A stretch of DNA of 64,000 bases from the NCBI GenBank assembly GCA_045121195.1, contig JBGVFO010000167.1, forward strand, positions 1 to 64,000, in the 5' to 3' direction. This document shows, piece after piece, positions 41,347 to 49,540 of this stretch. This DNA comes from RGIG8775 sp045121195 (GTDB lineage Bacteria; Bacillota; Clostridia; Oscillospirales; CAG-272). Under the pieces are notes generated by a model, which was not told the DNA's origin, made no database searches, and worked only from the letters and a program-made list of their open reading frames with translations. The position numbers and the translations under genes were made by a program. Each line of letters starts with the position of its first letter. Positions within the stretch are counted from its first letter, which is position 1.

Positions 41347-42032
41347 CGAAGTCCCTGCTTCTTCTCCCGCTTTTTCCAGCTGATGAAGTCGTAAATATCG
41401 TTGAAGAGAAACGCTAAGAAGCAAGCCACCATGGGCAGGTAAGAAATATCCTCAAGCGACGCGAGAACCCAAAGCACGATGAGGACGACGTCGTTGGCGC
41501 CGTACGCCACGGCATAGTAGGAGTTGCGGAGCATCATCAGAGAGGACGCGAGGAAGCTTGTGGCGACCGAGAGGGTGCTGACAAGCAGGTTCGTGGTGCC
41601 GAGGGCGCCGAGAAGGAAATAAAACGCGGCGGTAACGGCTGCCGTTACGAGAACGAGGAGTAGGATCCCTTTTGCCGAAAGGCGATGGATCTTGACCTCG
41701 TTTTTTCCTTTTTCGTAAGGGTTTTTCAGCCACGTGATTACCGACGCCGCCGCGATGGGCGCGGACATGCCGAGATAGGTGATGATCTCGCCGTAGTATT
41801 GATAGCGGAACGAGGTGACAGAATACAGGATGGCGAAGAGGACGGTGAGGATCTGTCCCCACACGTCGCCCCGCGCTACAAAGATCAGGGCGGTGACGCC
41901 AATGAGGGTGGCGAGGAGGGTAACGGGGCCGATCTCGCCAGCCAGAAGATTGGATGAGATCACGGTGGCGAGGGAGAGAAGCCAGATGGTCCATTCTCGC
42001 TTTTTAAGTCCGTGAAAGGGGTTGTGAAGCAT
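41343..42032 (-). CDS. pnuC: PnuC-type vitamin (nicotinamide riboside-like) transporter
   Basis: A 229-residue membrane protein with about seven membrane segments, of the PnuC family, which facilitates uptake of nicotinamide riboside or, in relatives, thiamine or riboflavin. Diagnostic parts are YLGMSAPIAAASVITWLKNP, the conserved C-terminal block FLFNDIYDFISWKKR and LWVLASLEDISYLPMV. ATG 42032 follows GGAGGAAC; earlier in-frame codons fall in the leader terminator. The leader can form a terminator just before the ribosome binding site, so ligand-controlled attenuation is likely. The stop overlaps that of vanZ. Confidence 0.85.
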   Translation of the reverse strand: MLHNPFHGLKKREWTIWLLSLATVISSNLLAGEIGPVTLLATLIGVTALIFVARGDVWGQILTVLFAILYSVTSFRYQYYGEIITYLGMSAPIAAASVITWLKNPYEKGKNEVKIHRLSAKGILLLVLVTAAVTAAFYFLLGALGTTNLLVSTLSVATSFLASSLMMLRNSYYAVAYGANDVVLIVLWVLASLEDISYLPMVACFLAFLFNDIYDFISWKKREKKQGLR

Positions 42033-42040
42033 AGTTCCTC

Positions 42041-42142
42041 CAAAAAAATAAACACTCCGCGACGCTTCTTCCAAGACCTAACGAAGCGCCCGAGTGTCCG
42101 ATTGACACCACTACCCGGTGGCAGTATATACGTGCTGACAGC
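42041..42142 (-). promoter_or_regulatory. pnuC leader with terminator and alternative stem: candidate riboswitch
   Basis: On the minus strand the leader can form a terminator: ACACTC (42092-42097 complement) pairs with GAGTGT (42052-42057), with inner CGCTTC/GAAGCG (42083-42088 with 42063-42068), followed by TTATTTTTTT and then the GGAGG ribosome binding site. An upstream stem GTGTC/GACAC (42104-42108 with 42094-42098) uses the same bases and would exclude it. A small CCAC/GTGG hairpin lies further 5'. No TPP, preQ1 or T-box consensus is visible. Confidence 0.6.
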
Positions 42143-42171
42143 AGTATATCATAAAAACAGTTGTTTGGCAA
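42143..42171 (-). promoter_or_regulatory. pnuC promoter
   Basis: Minus strand: TTGCCA (42166-42171), 17-bp spacer, TATACT (42143-42148). The 325-base stretch to atpZ holds this, the leader and the atp promoter. Confidence 0.75.
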
Positions 42172-42285
42172 TAGTAGCAGAAGATAAAACGCGAAATTCT
42201 GTTAAAAAACTAACGCAAACGGAATCTTTTGAGTAAAAATTCGCATTTTATTACAATTTCTTGTGGAAAGTTTGGTGTTTCTCTC

Positions 42286-42314
42286 TTGAAAAAACGATTG
42301 TGTTATGGTATAAT
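42286..42314 (+). promoter_or_regulatory. ATP synthase operon promoter
   Basis: TTGAAA (42286-42291), 17-bp spacer, TATAAT (42309-42314), 43 bases before the atpZ GTG. Confidence 0.85.
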
Positions 42315-42357
42315 TAATAGGAATTTTTTTGTTTTTGGCACGGAAAAGGAGTATTTC

Positions 42358-42612
42358 GTGAGTAACAAGTTTTTTAGCTTTGTATACGCCATGAACTATA
42401 TTGCGCAGGCGGCGTGGTCCTTTGTGTTTCCTGCAGGGATCACGGTGGGCGCGGGGCTCTTTCTTCGGTGGAAATTTGGATGGGGAAACTGGATCGTGGT
42501 TGTCACGATTCTTCTCGGCGTGCTTTCGGGCATTGTCGGTATGTTCCGATACATCATCCGTATGGCGGATTATTCCACGGGCGAATTTAACAAAAAAGAT
42601 CAGAAGAAATGA
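42358..42612 (+). CDS. atpZ: AtpZ/AtpI-family small membrane protein
   Basis: An 84-residue protein with two membrane helices (YIAQAAWSFVFPAGITVGAG and IVVVTILLGVLSGIVGMFRY), the pattern of AtpZ-type proteins encoded at the head of atp operons. These may help c-ring assembly or cation uptake. GTG 42358 follows AAAAGGAG; the longer upstream frame runs through the promoter. First gene of the ATP synthase operon. Confidence 0.78.
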   Translation: MSNKFFSFVYAMNYIAQAAWSFVFPAGITVGAGLFLRWKFGWGNWIVVVTILLGVLSGIVGMFRYIIRMADYSTGEFNKKDQKK

Positions 42613-42633
42613 AAAGCGGTGCGATATACAACT

Positions 42634-43044
42634 ATGAAAGAAAATAAAAATCCGATTATTGTTGAGACGCTACGGATCTTGCTGGGAATGGTCATCTGCT
42701 TGGTACTGATGTTGGGCGTGTACTTCTTGATTGGCAAGTATCAGACCAAGGTGCTGATTGGCGGAATCCTTGGCACTCTGATCGCGGTGGGCAACTTCTT
42801 TTTCATGGCGATTGGGCTTTCCAACATAGTACGGGATTCCACAGAAGCGCGAATTCGGGTGAAAACACAGGCAAGCTTTATGATACGGACACTGGTGATG
42901 CTGGCACTACTCGTCGTTGCCATCAAGTTTTTGGAGTGCGATGCGCTTGCTACACTTTTGCCCCTGCTGTTCACGCGCCCCGTTATCATGGTAGAACAGT
43001 TTATTTTGAAAGCGAGGGAAGATAAGAATGGACATTCAGATTAA
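42634..43044 (+). CDS. atpI: ATP synthase subunit I
   Basis: A 136-residue protein with four membrane segments (LRILLGMVICLVLMLGVYFL, VLIGGILGTLIAVGNFFFMA, FMIRTLVMLALLVVAIKFLE, ALATLLPLLFTRPVIMVEQF), matching the AtpI / DUF-type subunit I found before atpB in clostridial operons. It is thought to assist c-ring assembly. The start is uncertain: ATG 42634 or GTG 42619, neither with a good ribosome binding site, so coupling to atpZ is likely. It overlaps atpB by 17 bases. Confidence 0.78.
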   Translation: MKENKNPIIVETLRILLGMVICLVLMLGVYFLIGKYQTKVLIGGILGTLIAVGNFFFMAIGLSNIVRDSTEARIRVKTQASFMIRTLVMLALLVVAIKFLECDALATLLPLLFTRPVIMVEQFILKAREDKNGHSD

Positions 43045-43801
43045 CGGTCCGCGGATATGGTTTGAGATTCCGCTGGGGGACAGTCTATCAATTCCTATTA
43101 CCGATACTGTGGTTTCATCCTTTGTCGTTACCACTGTTCTTTGCATCCTTTGCGTCGTCCTCGGCAGGGGGCTGACCAAGCGCCCGGGAAGGCGGCAGGT
43201 GATCGTGGAGAAGGTGGTCACGATGCTCTATAATATGGTGGAGGACACCATGGGAGCGCACAATATGAAATTTGCCCCATATATCGGAGCGCTGTTTGCC
43301 TCCTCGATCATGGGGACGCTGATTAGTACGACAGGTGTTTTTCGCTCATCAACAGCAGACCTTAGCACAACGGCGACATGGGCGCTGATGACGACCTTTA
43401 TCGTCTGGGGAAGCAACATCAAGGAAAATGGATTCCTTGGTTGGCTTAAAGGCTTTACCGAGCCGGTGGTAGTTATGACCCCTATGAATATTATCAGTGA
43501 GATCGCGAATCCCGTTTCTATGGCATTCCGTCACTTCGGAAACGTGGTGGGCGGATCGGTGTTGACGACGCTGATCTATTATGCGCTGTCAGTCGTCAGT
43601 AGCTTTGTTTTGGGATGGATTCCCAATGCGTTTATCGCATCGATTCCCATTTTCCAGGTGGGAATTCCCGCAGTTCTTTCCCTGTATTTTGACTTTTTCT
43701 CGGGCGCGATCCAGGCGTTGGTGTTCTGTATGCTTTCTATGGTGTATATCGGAGCTGCCAACCCGCCGCACCCCGAAAAAGAGGAATCGGGTAAGGAATA
43801 A
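43028..43801 (+). CDS. atpB: ATP synthase F0 subunit a
   Basis: A 257-residue stator subunit that forms the ion half-channels against the c-ring. The essential arginine is R168 in SMAFRHFGNVVGGSVL; the last helix AIQALVFCMLSMVYIG is typical. About five to six membrane helices are visible. GAGGGAAG ribosome binding site, overlapping atpI. With the c subunit below it would carry Na+ or H+. Length normal for Firmicutes. Confidence 0.96.
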   Translation: MDIQINGPRIWFEIPLGDSLSIPITDTVVSSFVVTTVLCILCVVLGRGLTKRPGRRQVIVEKVVTMLYNMVEDTMGAHNMKFAPYIGALFASSIMGTLISTTGVFRSSTADLSTTATWALMTTFIVWGSNIKENGFLGWLKGFTEPVVVMTPMNIISEIANPVSMAFRHFGNVVGGSVLTTLIYYALSVVSSFVLGWIPNAFIASIPIFQVGIPAVLSLYFDFFSGAIQALVFCMLSMVYIGAANPPHPEKEESGKE

Positions 43802-43842
43802 ATTCATAAACAAAAATTATTATAATTTTGGAGGAAAAACAA

Positions 43843-44079
43843 ATGGAATTTACGCTTGAAGCAGCAAAAGCAATCGGTGCAGGTCTTTGTATGGGTCTTG
43901 GCGCAATTGGTCCCGCGATCGGTGAGGGTACGGCAGTAGCACACGCCCTTGACGGTATGGCGAGACAGCCCGAGGCAGTAGGAACGCTTCGTACCAATAT
44001 GCTTCTTGGATGTGCCGTTACTGAGTCTACCGGTATCTACTCTTTGGTTATTGCTCTTTTGATTCTGTTCGTTCTGTAA
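43843..44079 (+). CDS. atpE: ATP synthase F0 subunit c, two-carboxylate type
   Basis: A 78-residue hairpin proteolipid, the c-ring subunit. Helix 1 (AIGAGLCMGLGAIGPAIGEG) carries E28 and helix 2 (LLGCAVTESTGIYSLVIALL) carries E61, with V59, S62 and Y66; the loop is ARQPEA. E61, S62, Y66 and V59 match the Na+-binding set of Ilyobacter-type c-rings. Where that ring has Gln, this one has Glu, as in the two-carboxylate ring described for Fusobacterium nucleatum. A Na+-coupled ring is inferred. ATG 43843 follows TTGGAGG. Confidence 0.96.
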   Translation: MEFTLEAAKAIGAGLCMGLGAIGPAIGEGTAVAHALDGMARQPEAVGTLRTNMLLGCAVTESTGIYSLVIALLILFVL

Positions 44080-44097
44080 GAGAGGATCTTGATTCAC

Positions 44098-44667
44098 ATG
44101 ACATTGTTTGGTTTATATCGTGTGGCAAGAGAGACGCCTTTCTTTCGTCTTGCCACCGAACCGCAGTATAAGGGACTGATCGGCATCGATGTCTGGACTA
44201 TGATCTTCACCTTCTGCAATCTTCTGATCGTCTTTTTCTTTGCCAAGAAGTTCCTTTTGGGGCCGGTCAAAAACATGATCGACAGCCGTCAGAAGGAGGT
44301 CGACGATATGTACGCGGACGCGGAAAAGTCGGTTGCGGACGGCGAACAGTTCAAGGCCGAGTATGAGGAAAAGCTGAAGAAGGCAAGCGAGGAAAGCGAG
44401 GCCATTATGCGCGAGACCGTGAGAAACGCCCACCTTCGCGAGGAGGCGATCCTCCGTGACGCGCGTGACGAGGCGTCTGCCATTCTCAAGCGCGCCGACG
44501 AGCAGATCGAAATGGAAAGGCGTCAGGCGGTAAACGATATCAAAAACGACGTTTCGGATATGGCGGTGGACATCGCCGGTGCGGTGCTGGGGCGTGACAT
44601 CAAGCCCGAGGAGCACGCCGAGCTGATCGATTCGTTTATCGACCGTTTCGGTGAGAGCAATGATTAA
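44098..44667 (+). CDS. atpF: ATP synthase F0 subunit b
   Basis: A 189-residue peripheral-stalk subunit. One membrane helix near residues 28-50 (IDVWTMIFTFCNLLIVFFFA) is followed by a long charged coiled-coil (KNMIDSRQKEVDDMYADAEK and beyond) that joins F0 to F1. ATG 44098 is preceded by AGAGGAT ~10 bases upstream; a TTG nine bases earlier is the alternative. It overlaps atpH by 8 bases. Confidence 0.93.
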   Translation: MTLFGLYRVARETPFFRLATEPQYKGLIGIDVWTMIFTFCNLLIVFFFAKKFLLGPVKNMIDSRQKEVDDMYADAEKSVADGEQFKAEYEEKLKKASEESEAIMRETVRNAHLREEAILRDARDEASAILKRADEQIEMERRQAVNDIKNDVSDMAVDIAGAVLGRDIKPEEHAELIDSFIDRFGESND

Positions 44668-45193
44668 CGCATACGAATACGGCAAGGCTCTGTTCTCCTT
44701 GGCGGAGGAAGAGGGCATTGCCGACGAGGTGTTCGCGGAGCTTTCAGCGGTGACGGGGATTCTTTCGGATGCCCCCGATTACAAAACGCTTCTGGATACG
44801 CCCGCCATTCCCTCGGGAGAAAAGCCGAGGCTGATCGACGAGGCGTTTGCTTCGGCGCATCCTTACGTTCGGGATTTTATCAAGATCCTGAGTGAGAGGC
44901 GCGCCATCGGTGCTCTTGAGGAATGCGCCCGCGCGTACGGCGCGTGTCTTGACGAGAGCCGCGGTATTCTGCGAGCGGTGGCAAGAACTGCCGTTCCTAT
45001 GACCGAGGCGCAGATCGGGAAGCTTGCCGACAAGATCTCGGCTATCACGGGCAAGACGGCGATCCTTACCAACGAGTGCGATCCGTCGGTCATCGGCGGC
45101 GTGACGCTGCTCTATGACGGCTCCCGCTTTGACGGAAGCGTCAGCGCGCGGCTTGAAAATTTCCGCCGTCAGCTTTCCGCCCTGACTCTCTGA
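44660..45193 (+). CDS. atpH: ATP synthase F1 subunit delta
   Basis: A 177-residue delta (OSCP) subunit that links the peripheral stalk to the top of the alpha3beta3 head. The N-terminal helical domain (YEYGKALFSLAEEEGIADEV) and the C-terminal KTAILTNECDPSVIGGVTLL, DGSVSARLENFRRQL are the family hallmarks. ATG 44660 overlaps atpF by 8 bases; GTG 44651 is an alternative. Normal length. Confidence 0.93.
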   Translation: MINAYEYGKALFSLAEEEGIADEVFAELSAVTGILSDAPDYKTLLDTPAIPSGEKPRLIDEAFASAHPYVRDFIKILSERRAIGALEECARAYGACLDESRGILRAVARTAVPMTEAQIGKLADKISAITGKTAILTNECDPSVIGGVTLLYDGSRFDGSVSARLENFRRQLSALTL

Positions 45194-45256
45194 TCGGAGA
45201 AGGGACATATTGCAACATCCGAGGCGGTAGCCTCGGGTCGAAAGGAATTTGTTACA

Positions 45257-46780
45257 ATGCAGCTTAAAATTGACGAAATAAGCAAGGTTATAAAAGAACA
45301 GATCAAGCATTATTCCGACAAGACCGTGCGCGACGAAACGGGTAACGTGATCCAGGTCGGCGACGGAATTGCCAAGGTGTTTGGTCTTGATCAGTGCCGC
45401 TCCAACGAGCTTTTGAAATTCTGCAACGGCTCTTACGGTATGGCGCTGAATCTCGAGGAAAATTGCGTTTCCGCCGTGCTTTTGGGTACGGACGTGGGCA
45501 TTTCCGAGGGAAGCGTGGTTACCAGAACGGGTAACGTTGTTTCGGTTCCCGTTGGCGAGGCGATGATCGGACGCGTGGTAGATGCGCTCGGTCAGCCCAT
45601 CGACGGCAAGGGACCCATCAATCACAGTGAGATCCGACCCATCGAACGCAAGGCGCCCGGCATCATTGAAAGAAAGTCGGTTTCCGTGCCCCTTCAGACG
45701 GGTATCAAGGCGATCGACGCCATGATCCCCATCGGTCGCGGTCAGCGTGAGCTGATCATCGGCGACCGCCAGACGGGTAAGACGGTCATCGCAACCGATA
45801 CCATTATCAATCAAAAGGGTAAGGACGTGATCTGTATCTACGTTGCCATCGGTCAGAAGCAGTCTACCGTGGCGGGCATCGTAGATACCCTTTCCAAGAA
45901 CGGCGCTATGGATTACAGCATCGTCGTGAGCGCCTCGGCTTCCGAAATGGCACCCCTTCAGTACATCGCGCCCTACGCGGGCTGTACTATGGGTGAGTAT
46001 TTCATGGAGCAGGGCAAGGACGTTCTCATCATTTACGACGACCTTTCCAAGCACGCGGTGGCGTATCGCGCCCTGTCGCTACTGATCCGCCGTCCTCCGG
46101 GACGCGAGGCGTACCCCGGTGACGTATTCTATCTTCACTCCAGACTTCTCGAGCGTGCGGCAAGACTGTCCCCCGAATGCGGAGGCGGCTCGCTGACTGC
46201 GCTTCCTATTATCGAAACCCAGGCGGGTGACGTTTCGGCGTACATTCCCACCAACGTGATCTCCATCACAGACGGACAGATCTTCTTAGAGACCGAGCTG
46301 TTCCACGCAGGTGTTCGCCCCGCGGTCAACCCCGGCATCTCGGTATCCCGAGTCGGCGGTAATGCCCAGATCAAGGCGATGAAGAAGGTCGCGGGTACCC
46401 TCAAGCTTCTGTATTCGCAGTACCGTGAGCTTCAGGCGTTCGCCCAGTTCGGCTCGGATCTTGACGCCGATACCAAGCGCCGTCTTGAGCAGGGCGCCCG
46501 TATCGTTGAGGTGCTGAAGCAGGACAGAAATGCTCCCGTTGCAGTAGAGAATCAGGTGGCTATTATGTATGCGGTCACGCACGATCTGCTTTCTGACCTT
46601 CCCGTAGATCGGGTAAGGGATTTTGAGCCCTTCCTCTTTGAGTATCTCGGCAATCACCATGAAGAGACTCTTGCGGCAATCCGTGACACGGGTGTGCTTT
46701 CCGAGGAAACCGAAAACGCGCTTCACGACGCTATCCTTACCGCCAAGAATCGGTATATGGGAAACGCGCTGGAAGCGTAA
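45257..46780 (+). CDS. atpA: ATP synthase F1 subunit alpha
   Basis: A 507-residue non-catalytic nucleotide-binding subunit. P-loop GDRQTGKT at about residues 169-176; ELIIGDRQTGKTVIATDTII and PGREAYPGDVFYLHSRLLER are strongly conserved, and IPTNVISITDGQIFLETELF is the alpha signature. AAAGGAA ribosome binding site. The 63-base gap after atpH holds no promoter. Complete. Confidence 0.98.
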   Translation: MQLKIDEISKVIKEQIKHYSDKTVRDETGNVIQVGDGIAKVFGLDQCRSNELLKFCNGSYGMALNLEENCVSAVLLGTDVGISEGSVVTRTGNVVSVPVGEAMIGRVVDALGQPIDGKGPINHSEIRPIERKAPGIIERKSVSVPLQTGIKAIDAMIPIGRGQRELIIGDRQTGKTVIATDTIINQKGKDVICIYVAIGQKQSTVAGIVDTLSKNGAMDYSIVVSASASEMAPLQYIAPYAGCTMGEYFMEQGKDVLIIYDDLSKHAVAYRALSLLIRRPPGREAYPGDVFYLHSRLLERAARLSPECGGGSLTALPIIETQAGDVSAYIPTNVISITDGQIFLETELFHAGVRPAVNPGISVSRVGGNAQIKAMKKVAGTLKLLYSQYRELQAFAQFGSDLDADTKRRLEQGARIVEVLKQDRNAPVAVENQVAIMYAVTHDLLSDLPVDRVRDFEPFLFEYLGNHHEETLAAIRDTGVLSEETENALHDAILTAKNRYMGNALEA

Positions 46781-46801
46781 CGGGATCGGTGGGTGATAGC
46801 A

Positions 46802-47656
46802 ATGGCAGGAATGTCCATCAATAGCATCAAATCACGGATCAAAAGTGTTTCAAGCACAAGACAGATCACTCGCGCAATGGAGCTGGTGTCGTCCTCGAAG
46901 CTTCGCCGCGCCAAGGAGCGTGCGGAGGGATCCCGTCCCTTTCATACGGCCTTGACCGATGCCATCGAGGATCTGATGGCGGCAAGTGGCGCTTGTGGTG
47001 GGGATAGCATCTTTCTGCAGCCGCGTGAGGTCAAGAAGACCTGCTTCGTGGTGATCGCGGGGGACCGCGGTCTTGCGGGTGCGTATAACAGCAATCTGTT
47101 CCGCCACACCGAGGCACTTTCCCGCGGACAGGACTTTTGTGTTCTTCCCATCGGAAAGAAGGCGGTCGACCATTTCCGTCGCCGCGGCGCGGAATGCATC
47201 GACGTGAACTGTCCCTCCTTGGCGGCGGCTGACGTTGGCGTTTGCACCGGCATCGCCTCGACCCTTTGCCGTGCCTATCGGGAGGGTAAGATCGACCGCG
47301 TCGTGGTGATCTATACCAAGTTCGTTTCTATGCTCTCGCAGGTGACGGCGGACGAGCAGATCCTGCCCGTTCCCATGCCCGAGAAGGGGGAACGGACGGT
47401 CAAGGAGTTTCAGATCGACAGCGACCCCGTCGAGCTGATCGACGCCATGGTTCCGTTCTGCGTTTCGGGTCTGCTCTTCACGGCAGTTGCCGAGGCGACC
47501 GCGTCGGAGCACGGTGCAAGACGAAACGCCATGAGCTCGGCGAGCAAGAACGCGGGAGAATTGATCGATACCCTTCAGCTTCGCTTTAACCGCGCGCGTC
47601 AGGCGGCGATCACGCAGGAGATCAGCGAGATCGTTTCGGGCGCGGACGCACTTTGA
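46802..47656 (+). CDS. atpG: ATP synthase F1 subunit gamma
   Basis: A 284-residue central-stalk subunit. The N-terminal helix INSIKSRIKSVSSTRQITRA and MELVSSSKLRRAKE, the core FVVIAGDRGLAGAYNSNLFR and the C-terminal helix MSSASKNAGELIDTLQLRFN, RARQAAITQEISEIVSGADA are all family-typical. ATG 46802 is chosen; ATG 46811 is possible. It transmits rotation from the c-ring. Confidence 0.97.
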   Translation: MAGMSINSIKSRIKSVSSTRQITRAMELVSSSKLRRAKERAEGSRPFHTALTDAIEDLMAASGACGGDSIFLQPREVKKTCFVVIAGDRGLAGAYNSNLFRHTEALSRGQDFCVLPIGKKAVDHFRRRGAECIDVNCPSLAAADVGVCTGIASTLCRAYREGKIDRVVVIYTKFVSMLSQVTADEQILPVPMPEKGERTVKEFQIDSDPVELIDAMVPFCVSGLLFTAVAEATASEHGARRNAMSSASKNAGELIDTLQLRFNRARQAAITQEISEIVSGADAL

Positions 47657-47686
47657 TTTTTGAATGGAATTGGAAGGAAGAAATCT

Positions 47687-49087
47687 ATGGCAGAGCAAAA
47701 TGTAGGCAAGGTGGTGCAGGTAGTAGGGCCTGTTCTCGATATCCGCTTCGAGAACGGACAGCTTCCCGCATTGATGAATGCCATTCACGTAGATAATAAC
47801 GGCGAGACGGTAGTCTGCGAGGTTGCCCAGCAGCTTGGCGACGATACCGTCAGATGTATCGCCATGAGCTCTACCGACGGTATGGTAAGAGGCGCTCGCG
47901 CGGTGGACACCGGCGAGGGTATCACCGTTCCCGTTGGCAAGGAGACCTTGGGACGTGTCTTCAACCTGCTTGGTGAAGCCATCGACAACAAGGAGCAGCC
48001 CGTGACCGAGGAGCGTCGCTGCATCCACCGCGATCCGCCCCCCTATACCGAGCAGCAGGGAACCACCGAGATCCTGGAAACGGGTATCAAGGTCGTTGAC
48101 CTGATCGCCCCCTATGCCAAGGGCGGTAAGATCGGTCTGTTCGGCGGCGCAGGCGTTGGAAAGACGGTCCTTATCATGGAGCTGATCAATAACGTTGCCA
48201 AGCAGCACGGCGGACTTTCCGTGTTTGCAGGCGTTGGAGAGCGTACCCGTGAGGGTAACGACCTCTATATGGAAATGAAGGAATCGGGCGTTATCGAGAA
48301 GACCGCCCTTGTGTACGGTCAGATGAACGAGCCTCCCGGAGCAAGAATGAGAGTCGCTCTTTCCGGTCTTACTATGGCGGAATATTTCCGCGATAAGGGA
48401 GGTCAGGACGTGCTTCTGTTCATCGATAATATTTACCGCTTTACTCAGGCGGGCTCCGAGGTTTCGGCACTTCTGGGAAGAATGCCCTCCGCGGTTGGTT
48501 ATCAGCCGACGTTGGCTACCGAAATGGGCGCGCTTCAGGAGAGAATTACCTCTACCAAGAAGGGATCTATCACGTCGGTACAGGCGATCTACGTGCCTGC
48601 GGACGATTTGACCGACCCTGCACCCGCGACCACCTTCGCCCATCTTGACGCGACCACGGTTCTTTCCCGTTCCATCGCGTCGCTGGGTATCTATCCCGCG
48701 GTGGATCCTCTTGACTCCACCTCCCGTATTCTCACTCCCGATATCGTGGGACTTGAGCATTACGAGGTAGCGCGAGAGACCCAGAGAATTCTGCAGAGAT
48801 ACCGCGAGCTTCAGGATATTATCGCCATTATGGGTATGGACGAGCTTTCCGAGGAGGATAAGCTGACGGTTGCCCGCGCGAGAAAGATCCAGAACTTCCT
48901 GTCCCAGCCCTTTACGGTTGCGGAGCAGTTTACGGGTATGCAGGGTAAGTACGTACCCATTCACGAGACGGTGCGCGGCTTCCGCGAGATCATTGAGGGT
49001 AAGCACGACGACCTGCCCGAATCCGCATTCCTTTTCGTCGGCACCATTGACGAGGCCATCGAAAAGGCGGCAAGGAGCGCGAAATGA
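47687..49087 (+). CDS. atpD: ATP synthase F1 subunit beta
   Basis: A 466-residue catalytic subunit. P-loop GGAGVGKTVLIMELINNVAK; the catalytic Glu lies in GERTREGNDLY; Walker B is LLFIDNIYRFTQAGSEVSAL, where the usual Phe is Tyr. The DELSEED-region sequence is MDELSEEDKLTVARARKIQ, the gamma contact. ATG 47687 follows GGAAGGA; earlier in-frame starts add non-family residues. It overlaps atpC by 4 bases. Confidence 0.98.
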   Translation: MAEQNVGKVVQVVGPVLDIRFENGQLPALMNAIHVDNNGETVVCEVAQQLGDDTVRCIAMSSTDGMVRGARAVDTGEGITVPVGKETLGRVFNLLGEAIDNKEQPVTEERRCIHRDPPPYTEQQGTTEILETGIKVVDLIAPYAKGGKIGLFGGAGVGKTVLIMELINNVAKQHGGLSVFAGVGERTREGNDLYMEMKESGVIEKTALVYGQMNEPPGARMRVALSGLTMAEYFRDKGGQDVLLFIDNIYRFTQAGSEVSALLGRMPSAVGYQPTLATEMGALQERITSTKKGSITSVQAIYVPADDLTDPAPATTFAHLDATTVLSRSIASLGIYPAVDPLDSTSRILTPDIVGLEHYEVARETQRILQRYRELQDIIAIMGMDELSEEDKLTVARARKIQNFLSQPFTVAEQFTGMQGKYVPIHETVRGFREIIEGKHDDLPESAFLFVGTIDEAIEKAARSAK

Positions 49088-49500
49088 GAGCGTTCAAGCT
49101 GGAGATCCTGACGCCAAGCGGCCAGTCGTTCTCCGGGGACGTTACGGGTATATATCTTCGTACCACGGACGGCGCGGTTGGAATCCTTGCGGGACATACC
49201 GATTTTCTGGCGGGCGTGACGGAATGCACCGTGAAGCTCATCGACGCGGACGAAAAGGAGCAGTACGCCTATTGCGGCGGCGGCTTCTTCCGTGTGTCTG
49301 AAGGGGAAGCGACCCTCATCGCGGACGAGTTCGTTTTTGCGAAGGATATTGACGAGGAAAGCCTTCTTGCGGAGATCGAGGAGATCCACGCACAGCAGGC
49401 CGAGGCGGTGGACGCCATGAAGGCGATCTTTATGACCTCAAGACTCGGTCGACTGCAGGCAAAGCAGAAAACGCTTGCGGCATATAAGGAAAATCAATAA
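49084..49500 (+). CDS. atpC: ATP synthase F1 subunit epsilon
   Basis: A 138-residue epsilon subunit that joins gamma to the c-ring and can inhibit ATP hydrolysis. The beta-sandwich shows LEILTPSGQSFSGDVTGIYL and GAVGILAGHTDFLAGVTECT; residues ~90-138 form two helices (EESLLAEIEEIHAQQAEAVD). It overlaps atpD by ATGA and ends the operon before a strong terminator. Confidence 0.96.
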   Translation: MRAFKLEILTPSGQSFSGDVTGIYLRTTDGAVGILAGHTDFLAGVTECTVKLIDADEKEQYAYCGGGFFRVSEGEATLIADEFVFAKDIDEESLLAEIEEIHAQQAEAVDAMKAIFMTSRLGRLQAKQKTLAAYKENQ

Positions 49501-49501
49501 A

Positions 49502-49540
49502 ATAAAGCTCCGCTCGGATTTGCCGAGCGGAGCTTTTGAC
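49502..49540. terminator. Bidirectional terminator after atpC
   Basis: AAAGCTCCGCTCGG, loop ATTTG, CCGAGCGGAGCTTT (49504-49536), between convergent atpC and mgtE. Confidence 0.92.

Noticed and set aside
46850..49006. A minus-strand open frame of ~700 codons across atpG and atpD
   Set aside because: Antisense shadow of two certain ATP synthase genes, without ribosome binding site or family motif.
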